Notes: generated by a model not told the origin, from the sequence alone. A DNA stretch of 64,000 nt from a bacterium (GCA_029933125.1 JAOZOU010000003.1:124001-188000); one strand, 5' to 3'; positions 10,901 through 19,270 are shown, counted from the first letter of the stretch. Translations and numbers: made by a program.

Positions 10901-11142
10901 CAGGTTTAAGTTTGGTTTGGAATGGAATTCGCTGGGACAGCTTTTGCAGAGTGAGAAGGATATTAAGATCAAGGAATGTCTTCACGGTGGGATATCCTTT
11001 GGGGGATTCGCTTGAGTGGAATTCAAGATTAAATCTGGCGAGAGGTGGTCACCTTAGCCTGTCTTTTGAATACAATGGTATGAAGATCAAAGGTTCCCCA
11101 GCAATTCACAATATGCGTAGTTCGTTAACCGCCACCTTCTAG
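7894..11142 (+). CDS. Large outer-membrane beta-barrel protein with SprA-like motifs
   Basis: 1,082 residues. A clear signal peptide (residues 1-24, ending AGAAGA) is followed by at least two copies of a motif built as name-a-residue, RG or GRD, DY-x-x-DY, then a beta strand: FVNDKLMGRDKDYVLDY (about 61-77) and FLDGRKLKRGQKADYTIDY (about 295-313). I recall this type of motif from SprA/Sov, the type IX translocon of Bacteroidota, which is more than twice as long. The second half is a succession of amphipathic strands with aromatic girdles, ending in a strand with terminal Phe (SSLTATF), as in outer-membrane barrels. It overlaps the NHL gene by 20 bases and is followed by an Omp85 gene. It may be a reduced translocon or a surface barrel of unknown role; the barrel assignment is firmer than the SprA link. 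Confidence 0.6.
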   Translation: MRLHLSKIIFTMLACGLVAGAAGADEVDLSLWRSFEQETDSPLHYLYLHDTRLIEGSDSLFVNDKLMGRDKDYVLDYADGIVYFIEEVPASYRVRVVYRIAPPVLVSRYRLRKVEERYNSRRLLVEKPMVGPGGSNSYDIRASGSKSIKLEAGSLSDIHVSQALDLKISGKVSGVGIKAILSDRDMAAGDMGSTSRLKDLDRIFIEVSAQNAMARVGDLELKESPGELLTIRRQGTGFLFKGFSGSKYLAASGVTARTKSRTVVIALREGISGPYAIPQASGTSTRILNNSEQVFLDGRKLKRGQKADYTIDYDKAEIYLNPRITVRDGSRLTLTYDVENEADDQLYYITSGSGLGKRAKVNFTYVAQAGKKLTQEPSLALLGSGMTGWKDGGRFVGMGKGSYIKVSTDTCSYYLYVGEGSGDYDVEFTEVGEGKGTYSYVYSDIWQKYVYVFTGLGSFIDRIPATDGYRSNIFHMGASFEPAQGLRIETELAQANSGDKIVDEDAKASARRAYRVVLEGESPGLSLGQRNLGRVGVGFSRSVIGSGYDGLDRHHRPGFYEKWAQQQPQRSEEMDEISFSYHLGEGVSALATLGKLRTDEALSQRKGIDAGLEISHFAVKVKSSRIEVEGKDSPSSFAYDLVGIRIPIGIGELEGGRLYDAKVRPDSVSNRRYEYYVGFGRRGSLLEIAGRISHSKQQRSSSQAWMDYLDDWTAKTDIKLAFWKRANLKAGIVHRRLDYGPSSDLPDTRITAADVHVDMRNMGPVGSLSLDYELTRRLTSIYAWELVKLNGVGDYDSLGNYVPGGGTYGILRKNVGSEPANYASIGMNLDVGRRANLIPKRNIFATTRIRLETESRSKVIWDYAIPLGSQSDDILSASADVRQEIVYRGKGRFSIRFGGRYLSRLNHQYIERSDAKQKLEFSSKIMGGGPFAILLSLEARVGKTQSFSQLESRISKSERRESMACIGLERRLGSSLRALLDLELSDEKRQNPDSYFLRATVKPGLSLVWNGIRWDSFCRVRRILRSRNVFTVGYPLGDSLEWNSRLNLARGGHLSLSFEYNGMKIKGSPAIHNMRSSLTATF

Positions 11143-11152
11143 GTGCAATCTC

Positions 11153-12829
11153 ATGAGATCTATTATCATCCCAACCATACTCTTGCTCAACCTCGCTTTT
11201 GCTTGCCATAGTCTTGAAGGAGGGGAATTAGTAGTTGAGGGCAATACTGCATTCGATGATGCAGTGCTCAGGCAAATCGCAGAGAGCGCTAAATGCTCAG
11301 GTGACTCGTCTTGCCTTGATTCGATTTGTAGAAGAATTGCTTCTTACTATTGGAATCGTGGCTATCTCGATGCAAGAACCCATTGCAGCGTATCTCGAGA
11401 TTCGTCTATAAGAGTCAACATCTTTGAGGGTGAAGAATATGTAGTCGACTCTATTGAGCTAAGAGGCACAACAAAGCAGGATTCACTTTCACTCTCCGAA
11501 CAATTTCAGGATCTTGTGGGGGAAGCATTTGACGGAACGAGGATCCAGAAGCGTATGACATGGCTTCTTGATTTCTATGATCAAAGAGGATATCCCATGG
11601 CAAGTATTAGTCCCGAGATCGCCGGTGGGGATGAAAATCGAGTACAGTTACGTTTCATCATTGATAAAGGTCCACTGGCACGTTTGCGTGAAGTTGTCTT
11701 TGATGGCCTCAAGCTGACGCGCAAGCAGATATTGCTCGACGAGATGGGGATTAGGGAGGGAGCTCCATTTAATGGAAAGATACTAAAAAATGCAAGAAGC
11801 AATCTCTTGGGACTTGGCGTCTTCGAGAAGGTGAGTGAGCCGCGTCTAATTTTTGACAGCATGGACACAAGCATAACTGTTGAGATTGGAGTCATCGAAG
11901 CTCCTTCAACCAACCTAACTGGCTATGCTGCCTATTCACCTTCATCGCGTGGATCACTCGTAGGTTCAATCGACCTCGAATTCAGCAATCTTGGTGGGAC
12001 CCTCAGAAGGTTCCATATCAACTGGGATAAGCCTGGCTATCAGCGCCTCAAGTGGATGGTGAGCTATAGCGAACCCCGGTTTCTCTCAAGACCTCTTTGT
12101 GCAAGTGTCGTTGCAGAGTCAGACGTTGCGGATACAATCTACGCTCATCGCAGACTGCTTGTTTCATTGGAATGGCGCAAAAGTGCTGCCGCAAAGCTTG
12201 GCCTGGGTTTTCTCCTTGGGGCAAACAAGGACAGGAGCCTTAAGCTTGCCGAGGGGGACTTCAAAGAGAAGGGATTGAAGTTTAGAATCGCATATGATGG
12301 CCAATTTCCCAATGTGAATCCTAGATCCGGCTCGAAGTTCGAGATTTCGCAAGAAAGTCTCATCCTCACCTATTCTGAGAATGCGAAAACCCTTCGTCTG
12401 GCTCGTTTGCATCTCCTCGGAGGCAATATCACATCTCTATGGGGAAATTGGGTACTTTCCTCAAAGATTTGTTTTGATGGTGTCTTTGTCTCTAATGACA
12501 TTGTCCCTGCCTCGTATGTCATAAGGATAGGGGGTATGGGTTCCCTAAGAGGTTATGGAGAGGAAGCGCTCACCGGTGTGAGAGTTATCACCGCTACATT
12601 GGAGCCAAGGTTGATACTGTCACCAAACTCAAGGTTCTATGCTTTCATAGATGGAGCTTTGCTTGGTAGCTCTCGTGGCAATCTGAGATTCGAATCCGCT
12701 CTATTGGGTTATGGTTGTGGCATCATGGCATCGGCAGGCATTGCTCTTGTGAGGCTGGATATCGGACTGGCTCAGCATGAAGCGTGGACAAATGCCAGAT
12801 TGCATTTTGGAGTCGTAAAAAAGTTTTAG
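11153..12829 (+). CDS. Omp85-family outer-membrane protein with POTRA domains (BamA/TamA-like)
   Basis: 558 residues with a signal peptide at about 1-24. Three POTRA-like units can be followed: VEGNTAFDDAVLRQIAE (about 26-42), the EGEEYVVDSIELRG stretch (about 93), and FDGLKLTRKQILLDEMG with ARSNLLGLGVFEKV (about 183-225). The C-terminal half is a surface-antigen barrel with the Omp85 hallmark GGMGSLRGYGEEALTG near residue 461 and a terminal aromatic residue (VVKKF). At 558 residues it is shorter than BamA (about 800) and closer to TamA, ShlB-type or patatin-linked Omp85 proteins. It probably inserts or exports the neighbouring surface proteins. It starts 10 bases after the previous stop and is the last gene of the array. 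Confidence 0.8.
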   Translation: MRSIIIPTILLLNLAFACHSLEGGELVVEGNTAFDDAVLRQIAESAKCSGDSSCLDSICRRIASYYWNRGYLDARTHCSVSRDSSIRVNIFEGEEYVVDSIELRGTTKQDSLSLSEQFQDLVGEAFDGTRIQKRMTWLLDFYDQRGYPMASISPEIAGGDENRVQLRFIIDKGPLARLREVVFDGLKLTRKQILLDEMGIREGAPFNGKILKNARSNLLGLGVFEKVSEPRLIFDSMDTSITVEIGVIEAPSTNLTGYAAYSPSSRGSLVGSIDLEFSNLGGTLRRFHINWDKPGYQRLKWMVSYSEPRFLSRPLCASVVAESDVADTIYAHRRLLVSLEWRKSAAAKLGLGFLLGANKDRSLKLAEGDFKEKGLKFRIAYDGQFPNVNPRSGSKFEISQESLILTYSENAKTLRLARLHLLGGNITSLWGNWVLSSKICFDGVFVSNDIVPASYVIRIGGMGSLRGYGEEALTGVRVITATLEPRLILSPNSRFYAFIDGALLGSSRGNLRFESALLGYGCGIMASAGIALVRLDIGLAQHEAWTNARLHFGVVKKF

Positions 12830-12909
12830 AGAGGCCAAGTTGACTTGATGCACATGGTGGGATATATTGGACTTAGAAAGGATTGTGGTATTCAATCCCG
12901 GAGCATACT

Positions 12910-14199
12910 ATGACTCAAATTGAGGCAGCACGATCAGGAAACCTTACTGAGGAAATCAAGCTTGTAGCCGAACAGGAGCGAAGGTCTCCAGAGTTTATTG
13001 CTGAGGGTCTTAAGAGGGGGACGATCGTAATTCCTGTTAACCTCCTGAGGAGAGGGCGTTACGCTGTAGGAATTGGTGAGGGGTTGGCTACCAAAGTAAA
13101 TGCCAATCTTGGCACGTCACCCGATAGTGTCAATCTTGACAGAGAACTTGCAAAACTCAAAGTTGCAATCGAGGCAGGTGCTCACACCGTAATGGATTTG
13201 AGCACAGGCGGCGATCTTGCAGCTATAAGAAAGGCTATTCTCGAAGCATCGAGCGTCCCAGTTGGTACAGTACCTATCTATGAGGCTGCAGTCCGCGTTG
13301 CACGCTCACGTCGTTCGATTGTTGAGATGAAAGAGGATGAACTCTTCGAGGTGATAGAGGATCATCTCAAGTCGGGTGTTGATTTTGTCACTGTGCATTG
13401 CGGCGTAACACGCTCTGTCTTAAGACAGCTTAAAGAGTGTGGTCGCTTGACTGATGTGGTTAGCCGCGGGGGATCATTCGTTCTCGAGTGGATCTATTAC
13501 AATGAGAAAGAAAACCCACTGTATGAGCGCTATGATGACTTGCTTGATCTAGCCAAGACATATGATGCAACCTTGAGCCTTGGTGACGGCTTGAGGCCTG
13601 GTTCGATAGCGGATGCAACTGATCTTGTCCAGATTGGCGAGATGGTTGTGATAGGAGAGCTTGTTGCGAGAGCTCGCAAGGCTGGTGTCCAGGTGATGGT
13701 TGAGGGCCCTGGCCATGTGCCACTCAACGAAGTTGAATCCAATGTGATCCTTGAAAAGAAGGTGTGCAAGGGAGCTCCTTTCTATGTTCTGGGTCCTCTG
13801 GTTACCGACATCGCGGCAGGGTATGATCATGTTGCTGGTGCAATTGGTGGCGCTGTAGCAGCTGCAGCCGGAGCTGACTTTCTCTGCTATGTTACACCCT
13901 CCGAACACCTGAGACTTCCTGATGTTGATGATGTGAGGGAGGGCGTGATAGCAACACGAATTGCTGCTCACGTTGGCGATATTGTCAAGGGTATTCCTGG
14001 CGCTAGTGAGTGGGACCACTCCATGTCTGAGGCTCGGAAGGCTCTTGATTGGGACCGCATGCTTCGATTGGCAATTGATCCCGAGCGTGCGACCAAGCTT
14101 AGGAAAAGTTCCATGCCTAAGGATAGTGAGATATGCACCATGTGTGGTGAATACTGTGCTATGAAGAAGGTCAAAGGTGTGCTTGGCGAGGAGAGATAA
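12910..14199 (+). CDS. thiC: Phosphomethylpyrimidine synthase ThiC
   Basis: ThiC converts aminoimidazole ribotide to hydroxymethylpyrimidine phosphate in thiamine synthesis, using a radical-SAM [4Fe-4S] centre. The ATG at 12910 is preferred because GGAG (12900-12903) precedes it by six bases and MTQIEAARSGNLTEE is the usual ThiC start. The length, 429 residues, is that of the short ThiC type. Conserved stretches include NLGTSPDSVNLD, SLGDGLRPGS and EGPGHVPLNEV. The C-terminal cluster ligands are in CTMCGEYC (about 409-416), a CX2CX3C spacing one residue tighter than the CX2CX4C of long ThiC proteins. No TPP riboswitch is visible in the 80 bases upstream, and no other thi gene is in the window. 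Confidence 0.95.
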   Translation: MTQIEAARSGNLTEEIKLVAEQERRSPEFIAEGLKRGTIVIPVNLLRRGRYAVGIGEGLATKVNANLGTSPDSVNLDRELAKLKVAIEAGAHTVMDLSTGGDLAAIRKAILEASSVPVGTVPIYEAAVRVARSRRSIVEMKEDELFEVIEDHLKSGVDFVTVHCGVTRSVLRQLKECGRLTDVVSRGGSFVLEWIYYNEKENPLYERYDDLLDLAKTYDATLSLGDGLRPGSIADATDLVQIGEMVVIGELVARARKAGVQVMVEGPGHVPLNEVESNVILEKKVCKGAPFYVLGPLVTDIAAGYDHVAGAIGGAVAAAAGADFLCYVTPSEHLRLPDVDDVREGVIATRIAAHVGDIVKGIPGASEWDHSMSEARKALDWDRMLRLAIDPERATKLRKSSMPKDSEICTMCGEYCAMKKVKGVLGEER

Positions 14200-14221
14200 A
14201 AACCAAGTGAGGTGATTGGTC

Positions 14222-15892
14222 TTGGAGAAGATCACAGGCTACCGTGAGGTGAGAGCTCCTCGAGGTACAGAGATAACCTGCAAGAGCTGGCAGCAAGAGG
14301 CAGCCATGCGCATGTTGATGAATAATCTGGATCCTGATGTTGCCGAAAAGCCACAGGAGCTTATCGTTTATGGCGGTTGTGGCAAAGCCGCACGTAACTG
14401 GGAATGTTTTGAGGCAATAGTGAGAAGCTTACGTGAGTTGGAGAATGATGAGACTCTTCTTGTGCAGTCCGGCAAGCCTGTTGCAATTTTCAAGACCCAC
14501 AAGATGGCGCCGCGGGTTCTCATCGCAAATTCGCTTCTGGTACCAGCCTGGGCAACCTGGGATAATTTCTGGGAACTCGAACGCAAGGGTCTCATAATGT
14601 TTGGTCAGATGACAGCGGGAAGCTGGATATACATTGGCACTCAGGGCATCCTTCAGGGTACTTATGAAACGCTTGCAGAGGTAGCGCGTCAGCATTTTGG
14701 CGGTTCACTTCGTGGGAGATTCGTACTTACGGCTGGAATGGGGGGTATGGGTGGAGCGCAGCCGCTTGCAGTGACAATGAATGAGGGTGTATGTCTCGAC
14801 GTGGAGGTCGACCGTTCCCGCATCGAACGCAGACTCAGGACTGGCTACTGTGACATGATGACTGAGAGCCTCGATGAGGCGATAGGTCTTGTAAAAGAGG
14901 CTCTCGAGAAGAGAATTCCAAGGTCCATCGGACTTGTCGGCAATGCGGCTGATACCCATCCGGAGCTTCTCAAACAGGGCATCATACCTGATATAGTCAC
15001 TGACCAGACATCAGCTCATGACCCTTTTGGCGGTTACGTTCCGAACGGTATCAGTCTGGCTGAGGCTTTGGAATTGCGTGAGCATGATCCCAGGGAATAT
15101 GTCAGACGTGCCATGAACTCAATCGCCATCCATTGCAAGGCAATGCTGGGATTCAAAGACAAGGGATCGGTTGTTTTTGACTATGGCAACAACATTAGGG
15201 GACAGGCTAAGAAAGCAGGCGTGGAGAATGCTTTTGATTTCCCGGGCTTCGTGCCTGCCTACATCAGGCCGATGTTCTGTAGAGGCAAAGGTCCTTTCAG
15301 ATGGGCAGTGCTCTCGGGTGATCCTGAAGATATTTACAAGACGGACGAAGCTGTTCTTGAGGAATTCCCGGAGGATGAGGCTTTGCACCGCTGGATAAGA
15401 CTCGCACGTGAGAAGGTTGAATTCCAGGGGCTTCCTGCACGCATCTGCTGGCTAGCCTATGGTGAACGGGCGCAGTTTGGGAAAAGAATAAACAGAATGG
15501 TGCGTGATGGTATATTAAAGGCACCAGTCGTGATAGGCAGGGATCATCTTGACAGCGGTTCAGTGGCTTCCCCCAATCGCGAGACTGAAGCCATGAAGGA
15601 TGGAAGCGATGCAATTGCTGACTGGCCTATTCTCAATGCCCTGCTTAATGCAGTTTGTGGTGCAACATGGGTCTCAGTCCATCATGGTGGTGGGGTAGGG
15701 ATAGGCAATTCTATCCATGCTGGTATGGTAGTTGTGGCTGATGGAAGCGATGAGGCTGAGGAGCGACTTGAGCGCGTTCTCACGGTTGATCCTGGTATAG
15801 GAGTTGCCAGACATGTCGATGCAGGCTATGGGCTGGCCATGAAAGTTGCCCGGGAAGGCTCAATAAAGATCCCAATGCTACCTTCGGAGTAA
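14222..15892 (+). CDS. hutU: Urocanate hydratase
   Basis: Urocanase hydrates urocanate to 4-imidazolone-5-propanoate, the second step of histidine degradation, with tightly bound NAD. The start TTG at 14222 is chosen because GAGGTGA (14209-14215) lies six bases before it, while the earlier TTG at 14216 would abut that site. The protein has 556 residues, the usual length. Family stretches include [13 protein letters not shown] near residue 45, the NAD-binding [12 protein letters not shown] near 176, and [16 protein letters not shown] near 260. It is followed five bases later by hutI. No histidine ammonia-lyase gene (hutH) is in the window. Confidence 0.95.
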   Translation: MEKITGYREVRAPRGTEITCKSWQQEAAMRMLMNNLDPDVAEKPQELIVYGGCGKAARNWECFEAIVRSLRELENDETLLVQSGKPVAIFKTHKMAPRVLIANSLLVPAWATWDNFWELERKGLIMFGQMTAGSWIYIGTQGILQGTYETLAEVARQHFGGSLRGRFVLTAGMGGMGGAQPLAVTMNEGVCLDVEVDRSRIERRLRTGYCDMMTESLDEAIGLVKEALEKRIPRSIGLVGNAADTHPELLKQGIIPDIVTDQTSAHDPFGGYVPNGISLAEALELREHDPREYVRRAMNSIAIHCKAMLGFKDKGSVVFDYGNNIRGQAKKAGVENAFDFPGFVPAYIRPMFCRGKGPFRWAVLSGDPEDIYKTDEAVLEEFPEDEALHRWIRLAREKVEFQGLPARICWLAYGERAQFGKRINRMVRDGILKAPVVIGRDHLDSGSVASPNRETEAMKDGSDAIADWPILNALLNAVCGATWVSVHHGGGVGIGNSIHAGMVVVADGSDEAEERLERVLTVDPGIGVARHVDAGYGLAMKVAREGSIKIPMLPSE

Positions 15893-15896
15893 TGCT

Positions 15897-17150
15897 TTGC
15901 CCACCACTGGTTTGATAATAAGCAACATCTCCCAACTTGTTACCTGCAAGCAGGGGTTCACAGGATGTAAGGAAGATGAGGATAGTCTGGGATTCCTCGA
16001 GAATGCTTGTGTAGTCATCGAGGGCGAGAAGATAGTCTGGGTTGGAAAACAGAGCGACTTCAAGGCGGAGAATTACCATTTCAGTGAGACAATTGACGCT
16101 TCCGGTTGTACAGTGCTTCCTGGTTTCATAGATTCTCACACCCATGCGGTATTTGCGGGTTCAAGGGATGATGAATATGAGATGAGAATCTCTGGCATGC
16201 CTTACATGGAGATTGCCTCGAAAGGTGGCGGTATCACCTCAACGGTGATGGCTGTGAGGAAGGCAAGCGAGGAGAATCTTTTCACTCTAGCCCTCGATAG
16301 GGTCAATTCCATGGTCAAACACGGTACGACAACACTCGAAATAAAGAGTGGCTATGGCTTGACCCTTGAAGATGAGCTCAAGATGTTGAGGGTCATTAAG
16401 CGCCTCGATGAGTCAGCCGATATTGATATTGTTCCCACCTTCCTTGGTGCTCATGAATTTCCACCCGAGTATCGCGAAAGGCGCGATAGCTACGTTGATC
16501 TCGTTATCAAGGATATGATTCCAGCGGTAAGTGAAGAGAATCTTGCTGAGTTTTGCGATGTTTTCTGTGAAGAAGGGGTTTTCACTGCTGAGCAGACGAG
16601 GAAAATCCTAATGGCTGCCAAGGATGCTGGTATGAAGTTGACCCTCCATGCAGATGAATTCGCTCACTCATGGGGCGCAGAGATTGCAGCGGAACTTGGC
16701 GCACTGAGTGCTTCTCATCTTGGTCATGCAAGCAGGGAAGGCCTTGAGGCAATGAAAAATGCTGGCACAATCGCCATCCTTCTTCCGGGCACAGGCTTTG
16801 GGCTCGGAAAGGTGGAATTCGCCAATGCCAGAGAGCTAATGGATATGGGATTGGAAGTTGCACTGGCAACTGACTTCAATCCGGGAAGCTCAATGCTTCA
16901 TTCACTTCCCATTGTTACGAGCATAGCATGCTCATTCATGAAAATGACACCTGCTGAGGCAGTTAGAGCGATCACTCTTACGGCTGCCAAGGCACTAGCG
17001 AGGGAGGATGAGGTAGGGAGTATAGAGCCTGGTAAGCAAGCTGACATTGTGATTATCTCATCGCCTTCCTATCGCTATGTTCCTTATTTTGTGGGGGGGG
17101 ACATTGTCGAGAGGGTGATAAAGAAGGGCAAGGTTATCCACACTGCTTAA
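15897..17150 (+). CDS. hutI: Imidazolonepropionase
   Basis: Hydrolyses 4-imidazolone-5-propanoate to formiminoglutamate, the third step of histidine degradation. 417 residues, amidohydrolase fold. The N-terminal beta-sandwich is followed by the metal-binding DSHTHAVFAGSRDDE (about residue 80). Further metal or substrate positions lie in FLGAHEFPPEY, LTLHADEF and the ATDFNPGSS loop. The start TTG at 15897 follows a CGGAG ribosome site by seven bases and comes five bases after the hutU stop, so the two genes form one transcription unit. Residues 18-30 contain a short Cys-containing insertion (TCKQGFTGCKEDE) that I do not associate with the family. Confidence 0.93.
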   Translation: MPTTGLIISNISQLVTCKQGFTGCKEDEDSLGFLENACVVIEGEKIVWVGKQSDFKAENYHFSETIDASGCTVLPGFIDSHTHAVFAGSRDDEYEMRISGMPYMEIASKGGGITSTVMAVRKASEENLFTLALDRVNSMVKHGTTTLEIKSGYGLTLEDELKMLRVIKRLDESADIDIVPTFLGAHEFPPEYRERRDSYVDLVIKDMIPAVSEENLAEFCDVFCEEGVFTAEQTRKILMAAKDAGMKLTLHADEFAHSWGAEIAAELGALSASHLGHASREGLEAMKNAGTIAILLPGTGFGLGKVEFANARELMDMGLEVALATDFNPGSSMLHSLPIVTSIACSFMKMTPAEAVRAITLTAAKALAREDEVGSIEPGKQADIVIISSPSYRYVPYFVGGDIVERVIKKGKVIHTA

Positions 17151-17268
17151 GAGGATTGACTTTGGTGCCGAAGATAGGAATACGGGGAGGTCCGCCGTGT
17201 TGAGTGGCAAACCGGCAGATCGTTTAAAGCCACCGGTAACAGGGCAAAGAACTGAGGTCTGATAGCTC
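17151..17268 (+). promoter_or_regulatory. Intergenic leader with predicted H-type pseudoknot
   Basis: This 118-base gap between hutI and the TPR gene holds a compact two-stem arrangement. TGGC (17205-17208) can pair with GCCA (17229-17232), and ACCGG (17211-17215) with CCGGT (17233-17237), giving an a-b-a'-b' pseudoknot with loops of 2, 13 and 0 bases. The sequence around it (GGCAAACC, then AAAGCCACCGG) recalls the core of cyclic-di-GMP-I riboswitches, but the intervening hairpin of that class is missing. A weak TTGACT at 17156 could serve as a -35 box. The ribosome site GAGG (17254-17257) lies shortly after the structure. Regulatory function is an inference from pairing alone. Confidence 0.35.
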
Positions 17269-18378
17269 GTGTCAGAGATACTCGAGATAAGAAAAAGAGC
17301 CCACCAGTTTGTTCAGGCTGGAGACCTTGATAGTGCCCTCGAGGAATACCGCAAGATCCTCAAGCAGGAGGAGGTTGACCCGAATATCTATAACCTCATG
17401 GGCGATGTCTATTTCAAGAAGGGCGATAAAGAGGCAGCCTTCAGTCATTATGAGGAAGCTGTTAAGAGGTATGGTGAGGAAAAGCTTTATAGCAATGCCA
17501 TTGCTGTGTGTCGTAAGATGCTCCGTCTTGATCCAGATTACCTTTATTCCCTTAGACTTCTTGGGGAGCTTTTCCTTGAGCAGGGCTTTGAGAGTGAGGC
17601 AAGCAATTACTTTCTCGAGCTGGCATCCAAACTCATAGCCAGAGGCGATCTTACTCGGGCAGTTGAAGCTCTCAAACGTGTGATTGAATTCGCGCCAACA
17701 AGTGTAAAGGTGCGTGAGCAGCTCGCTGAGGTCTATCTTAGCCTTGGACTAAATGATGAAGCACGCAGTGAACTTGTGGCAGCCTCCGATCTCTACGCTA
17801 GATCGGGGGATAAGAAGATCGCTGAGCAGCTCAAGGTGCGGGCAAAGGAGCTTGGTGGGTGGGATGAGCCACAGGCTGACGTCAAGATAGGTGGAACATC
17901 GGATAGGATTGAGATTGTGCATAGGCGAATTGGCCTTGCTCATCATGTTCCTCTCGATATTGACGAGGTACTGGCAAGCTTTCAGAATGAGATCCGCAAG
18001 GCCATAGGTGAGGAAGATTATCAATCTCACTACGACCTCGGCATTTCCTATCTTGATCTGGGTCTCTACGATGAAGCTCTCAAAGAATTCAGCATCGCCA
18101 GGAAGCATCCCAAACTTACTCTGAGGTGTATCGAGCTTGCCGGAAGATGTTTCATGGAAAAGGGTGACTATGAGCTTGCTGTTGAGGAGCTCACCTCCGG
18201 GCTTGAGCTCCAAGGATATTCGGATGAAGAATATCTTGGTTTGCGATATGATCTAGCGATGGCATTTGAAAAATTGGGTAACTACGACGAAGCTGCTGCT
18301 AACTATGAAGCTGTTTGTCGCTCGCATCCTGATTTCAGGGATGCTAAGGAGAAGCTCGAAGAGCTCAGAAAGGCATGA
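17269..18378 (+). CDS. Tetratricopeptide-repeat protein
   Basis: 369 residues with no signal peptide or membrane segment, so probably cytoplasmic. TPR units run through most of the protein: AGDLDSALEEYRKIL (about 16-30), NIYNLMGDVYFKKGDKEAAF, YLYSLRLLGELFLEQGFESEA, TRAVEALKRVIEFAP, REQLAEVYLSLGLNDEA, a less regular linker at about 195-245, then DLGISYLDLGLYDEALKEF and LAMAFEKLGNYDEAAANYE. TPR proteins are scaffolds, so no reaction is expected. The GTG start has a GAGG 11 bases upstream and follows the structured leader. It overlaps the PHP gene by four bases (ATGA), so the two are probably made together. Confidence 0.85.
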   Translation: MSEILEIRKRAHQFVQAGDLDSALEEYRKILKQEEVDPNIYNLMGDVYFKKGDKEAAFSHYEEAVKRYGEEKLYSNAIAVCRKMLRLDPDYLYSLRLLGELFLEQGFESEASNYFLELASKLIARGDLTRAVEALKRVIEFAPTSVKVREQLAEVYLSLGLNDEARSELVAASDLYARSGDKKIAEQLKVRAKELGGWDEPQADVKIGGTSDRIEIVHRRIGLAHHVPLDIDEVLASFQNEIRKAIGEEDYQSHYDLGISYLDLGLYDEALKEFSIARKHPKLTLRCIELAGRCFMEKGDYELAVEELTSGLELQGYSDEEYLGLRYDLAMAFEKLGNYDEAAANYEAVCRSHPDFRDAKEKLEELRKA

Positions 18379-19199
18379 TGGAAGAAGGCAGAGTAGATCT
18401 TCATGTACATACAACTTTCTCCGACGGTGATATGACACCCGAGGAGATGGTTGTAGAAGCAGCCAAAATGGGGCTGGCTGGCATAGCCATAACGGATCAT
18501 GATGAAATAGCTGGTATTGAGGAAGCCAAATCTTGTGCCCCCCAGGGATTCGCAGTTGTTCCAGGTGTTGAGCTCAGCACTTCGGATGGCAAAACCGACC
18601 TCCATATTCTCGGCTACTTCATAGATACAAGAGACGAGAATCTTCTGGGCTATCTTAAGGTCTTCAGGGAGGCGCGGCTCCGCCGTGGAATTGAAATGGT
18701 CGAGCGTCTGAGAAAGATGGGGGTGGAAATTGAGGTGGAAGCTGTTCTCGAGATTGCAGGTGGAGGAGCTGTTGGACGGCCTCACATCGCTGCAGCTCTT
18801 CTGAGAAATGGTTGTGTTGAGTCGGTTGAGGAAGCTTTTCGCCACTACATCGGTTTTGATTCCCCAGCCTATGTCCCCAAGTATCAACTCAAGCCATCCG
18901 ATGCATTCAAGCTTATAGCCGAGGCCGGTGGAATAGGTGCAATGGCGCATCCGGGTACATCTCGCCGTGATGACCTGATTGGCGATTTCATAGCTTCTGG
19001 GATGCGAGCAATCGAAGTCTATCATCCCAAGCATGGTCAAAGTGATGTTGAACGCTATGAGAGACTTGCTATGAAACTTGGTCTTGTTGCCACCGGTGGT
19101 TCGGACAGCCATGGTAGGCGCGATGGGAGCCTCTCACTTGGAGCATGCACTGTTCCTCTTTCCACACTGGAGAAGCTTAAGGCGGCCGGTAACTACTGA
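18375..19199 (+). CDS. PHP-domain phosphoesterase (RNase AM / nucleoside bisphosphatase type)
   Basis: 274 residues, the usual size of bacterial YciV/RNase AM-like PHP proteins, which remove phosphate from 3',5'-nucleoside bisphosphates or trim RNA 5' ends. Metal ligands are visible in VDLHVHTTFSDG (about residues 8-19), ITDHDEIAG (about 39-47), PGVELST (about 59-65), GAMAHPG (about 191-197), EVYHPKH (about 216) and SDSHG (about 241-245). All the classical PHP motifs are present, so the enzyme should be active. It starts inside the stop codon of the TPR gene. Confidence 0.88.
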   Translation: MMEEGRVDLHVHTTFSDGDMTPEEMVVEAAKMGLAGIAITDHDEIAGIEEAKSCAPQGFAVVPGVELSTSDGKTDLHILGYFIDTRDENLLGYLKVFREARLRRGIEMVERLRKMGVEIEVEAVLEIAGGGAVGRPHIAAALLRNGCVESVEEAFRHYIGFDSPAYVPKYQLKPSDAFKLIAEAGGIGAMAHPGTSRRDDLIGDFIASGMRAIEVYHPKHGQSDVERYERLAMKLGLVATGGSDSHGRRDGSLSLGACTVPLSTLEKLKAAGNY

Positions 19200-19208
19200 T
19201 CTAACCGC

Positions 19209-19237
19209 TTGACACCCAGCAATTGAGAGAGTAACAT
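19209..19237 (+). promoter_or_regulatory. Sigma-70-type promoter for the acetate-kinase-like gene
   Basis: A perfect TTGACA (19209-19214) is followed after 17 bases by TAACAT (19232-19237). The predicted start of transcription, near 19244, leaves a leader of about 27 bases with AAGGGG (19258-19263) before the ATG at 19271. Confidence 0.6.
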
Positions 19238-19270
19238 CCTCAAGATTGGCTGAATCTAAGGGGTGTCCAT

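Noticed and set aside
13549-14235. 228-codon open frame on the - strand
   Set aside because: It is antisense to thiC, which carries all family motifs; it is a codon-bias shadow.
17151-17268. Canonical cyclic-di-GMP-I, cobalamin or other known riboswitch
   Set aside because: Core words resemble GEMM-I, but the required internal hairpin and second helix are missing; I see no match to other known classes.
18303-19112. 269-codon open frame on the - strand
   Set aside because: It lies antisense to the PHP phosphoesterase gene, whose metal motifs are complete, and its own translation has no recognisable domain.
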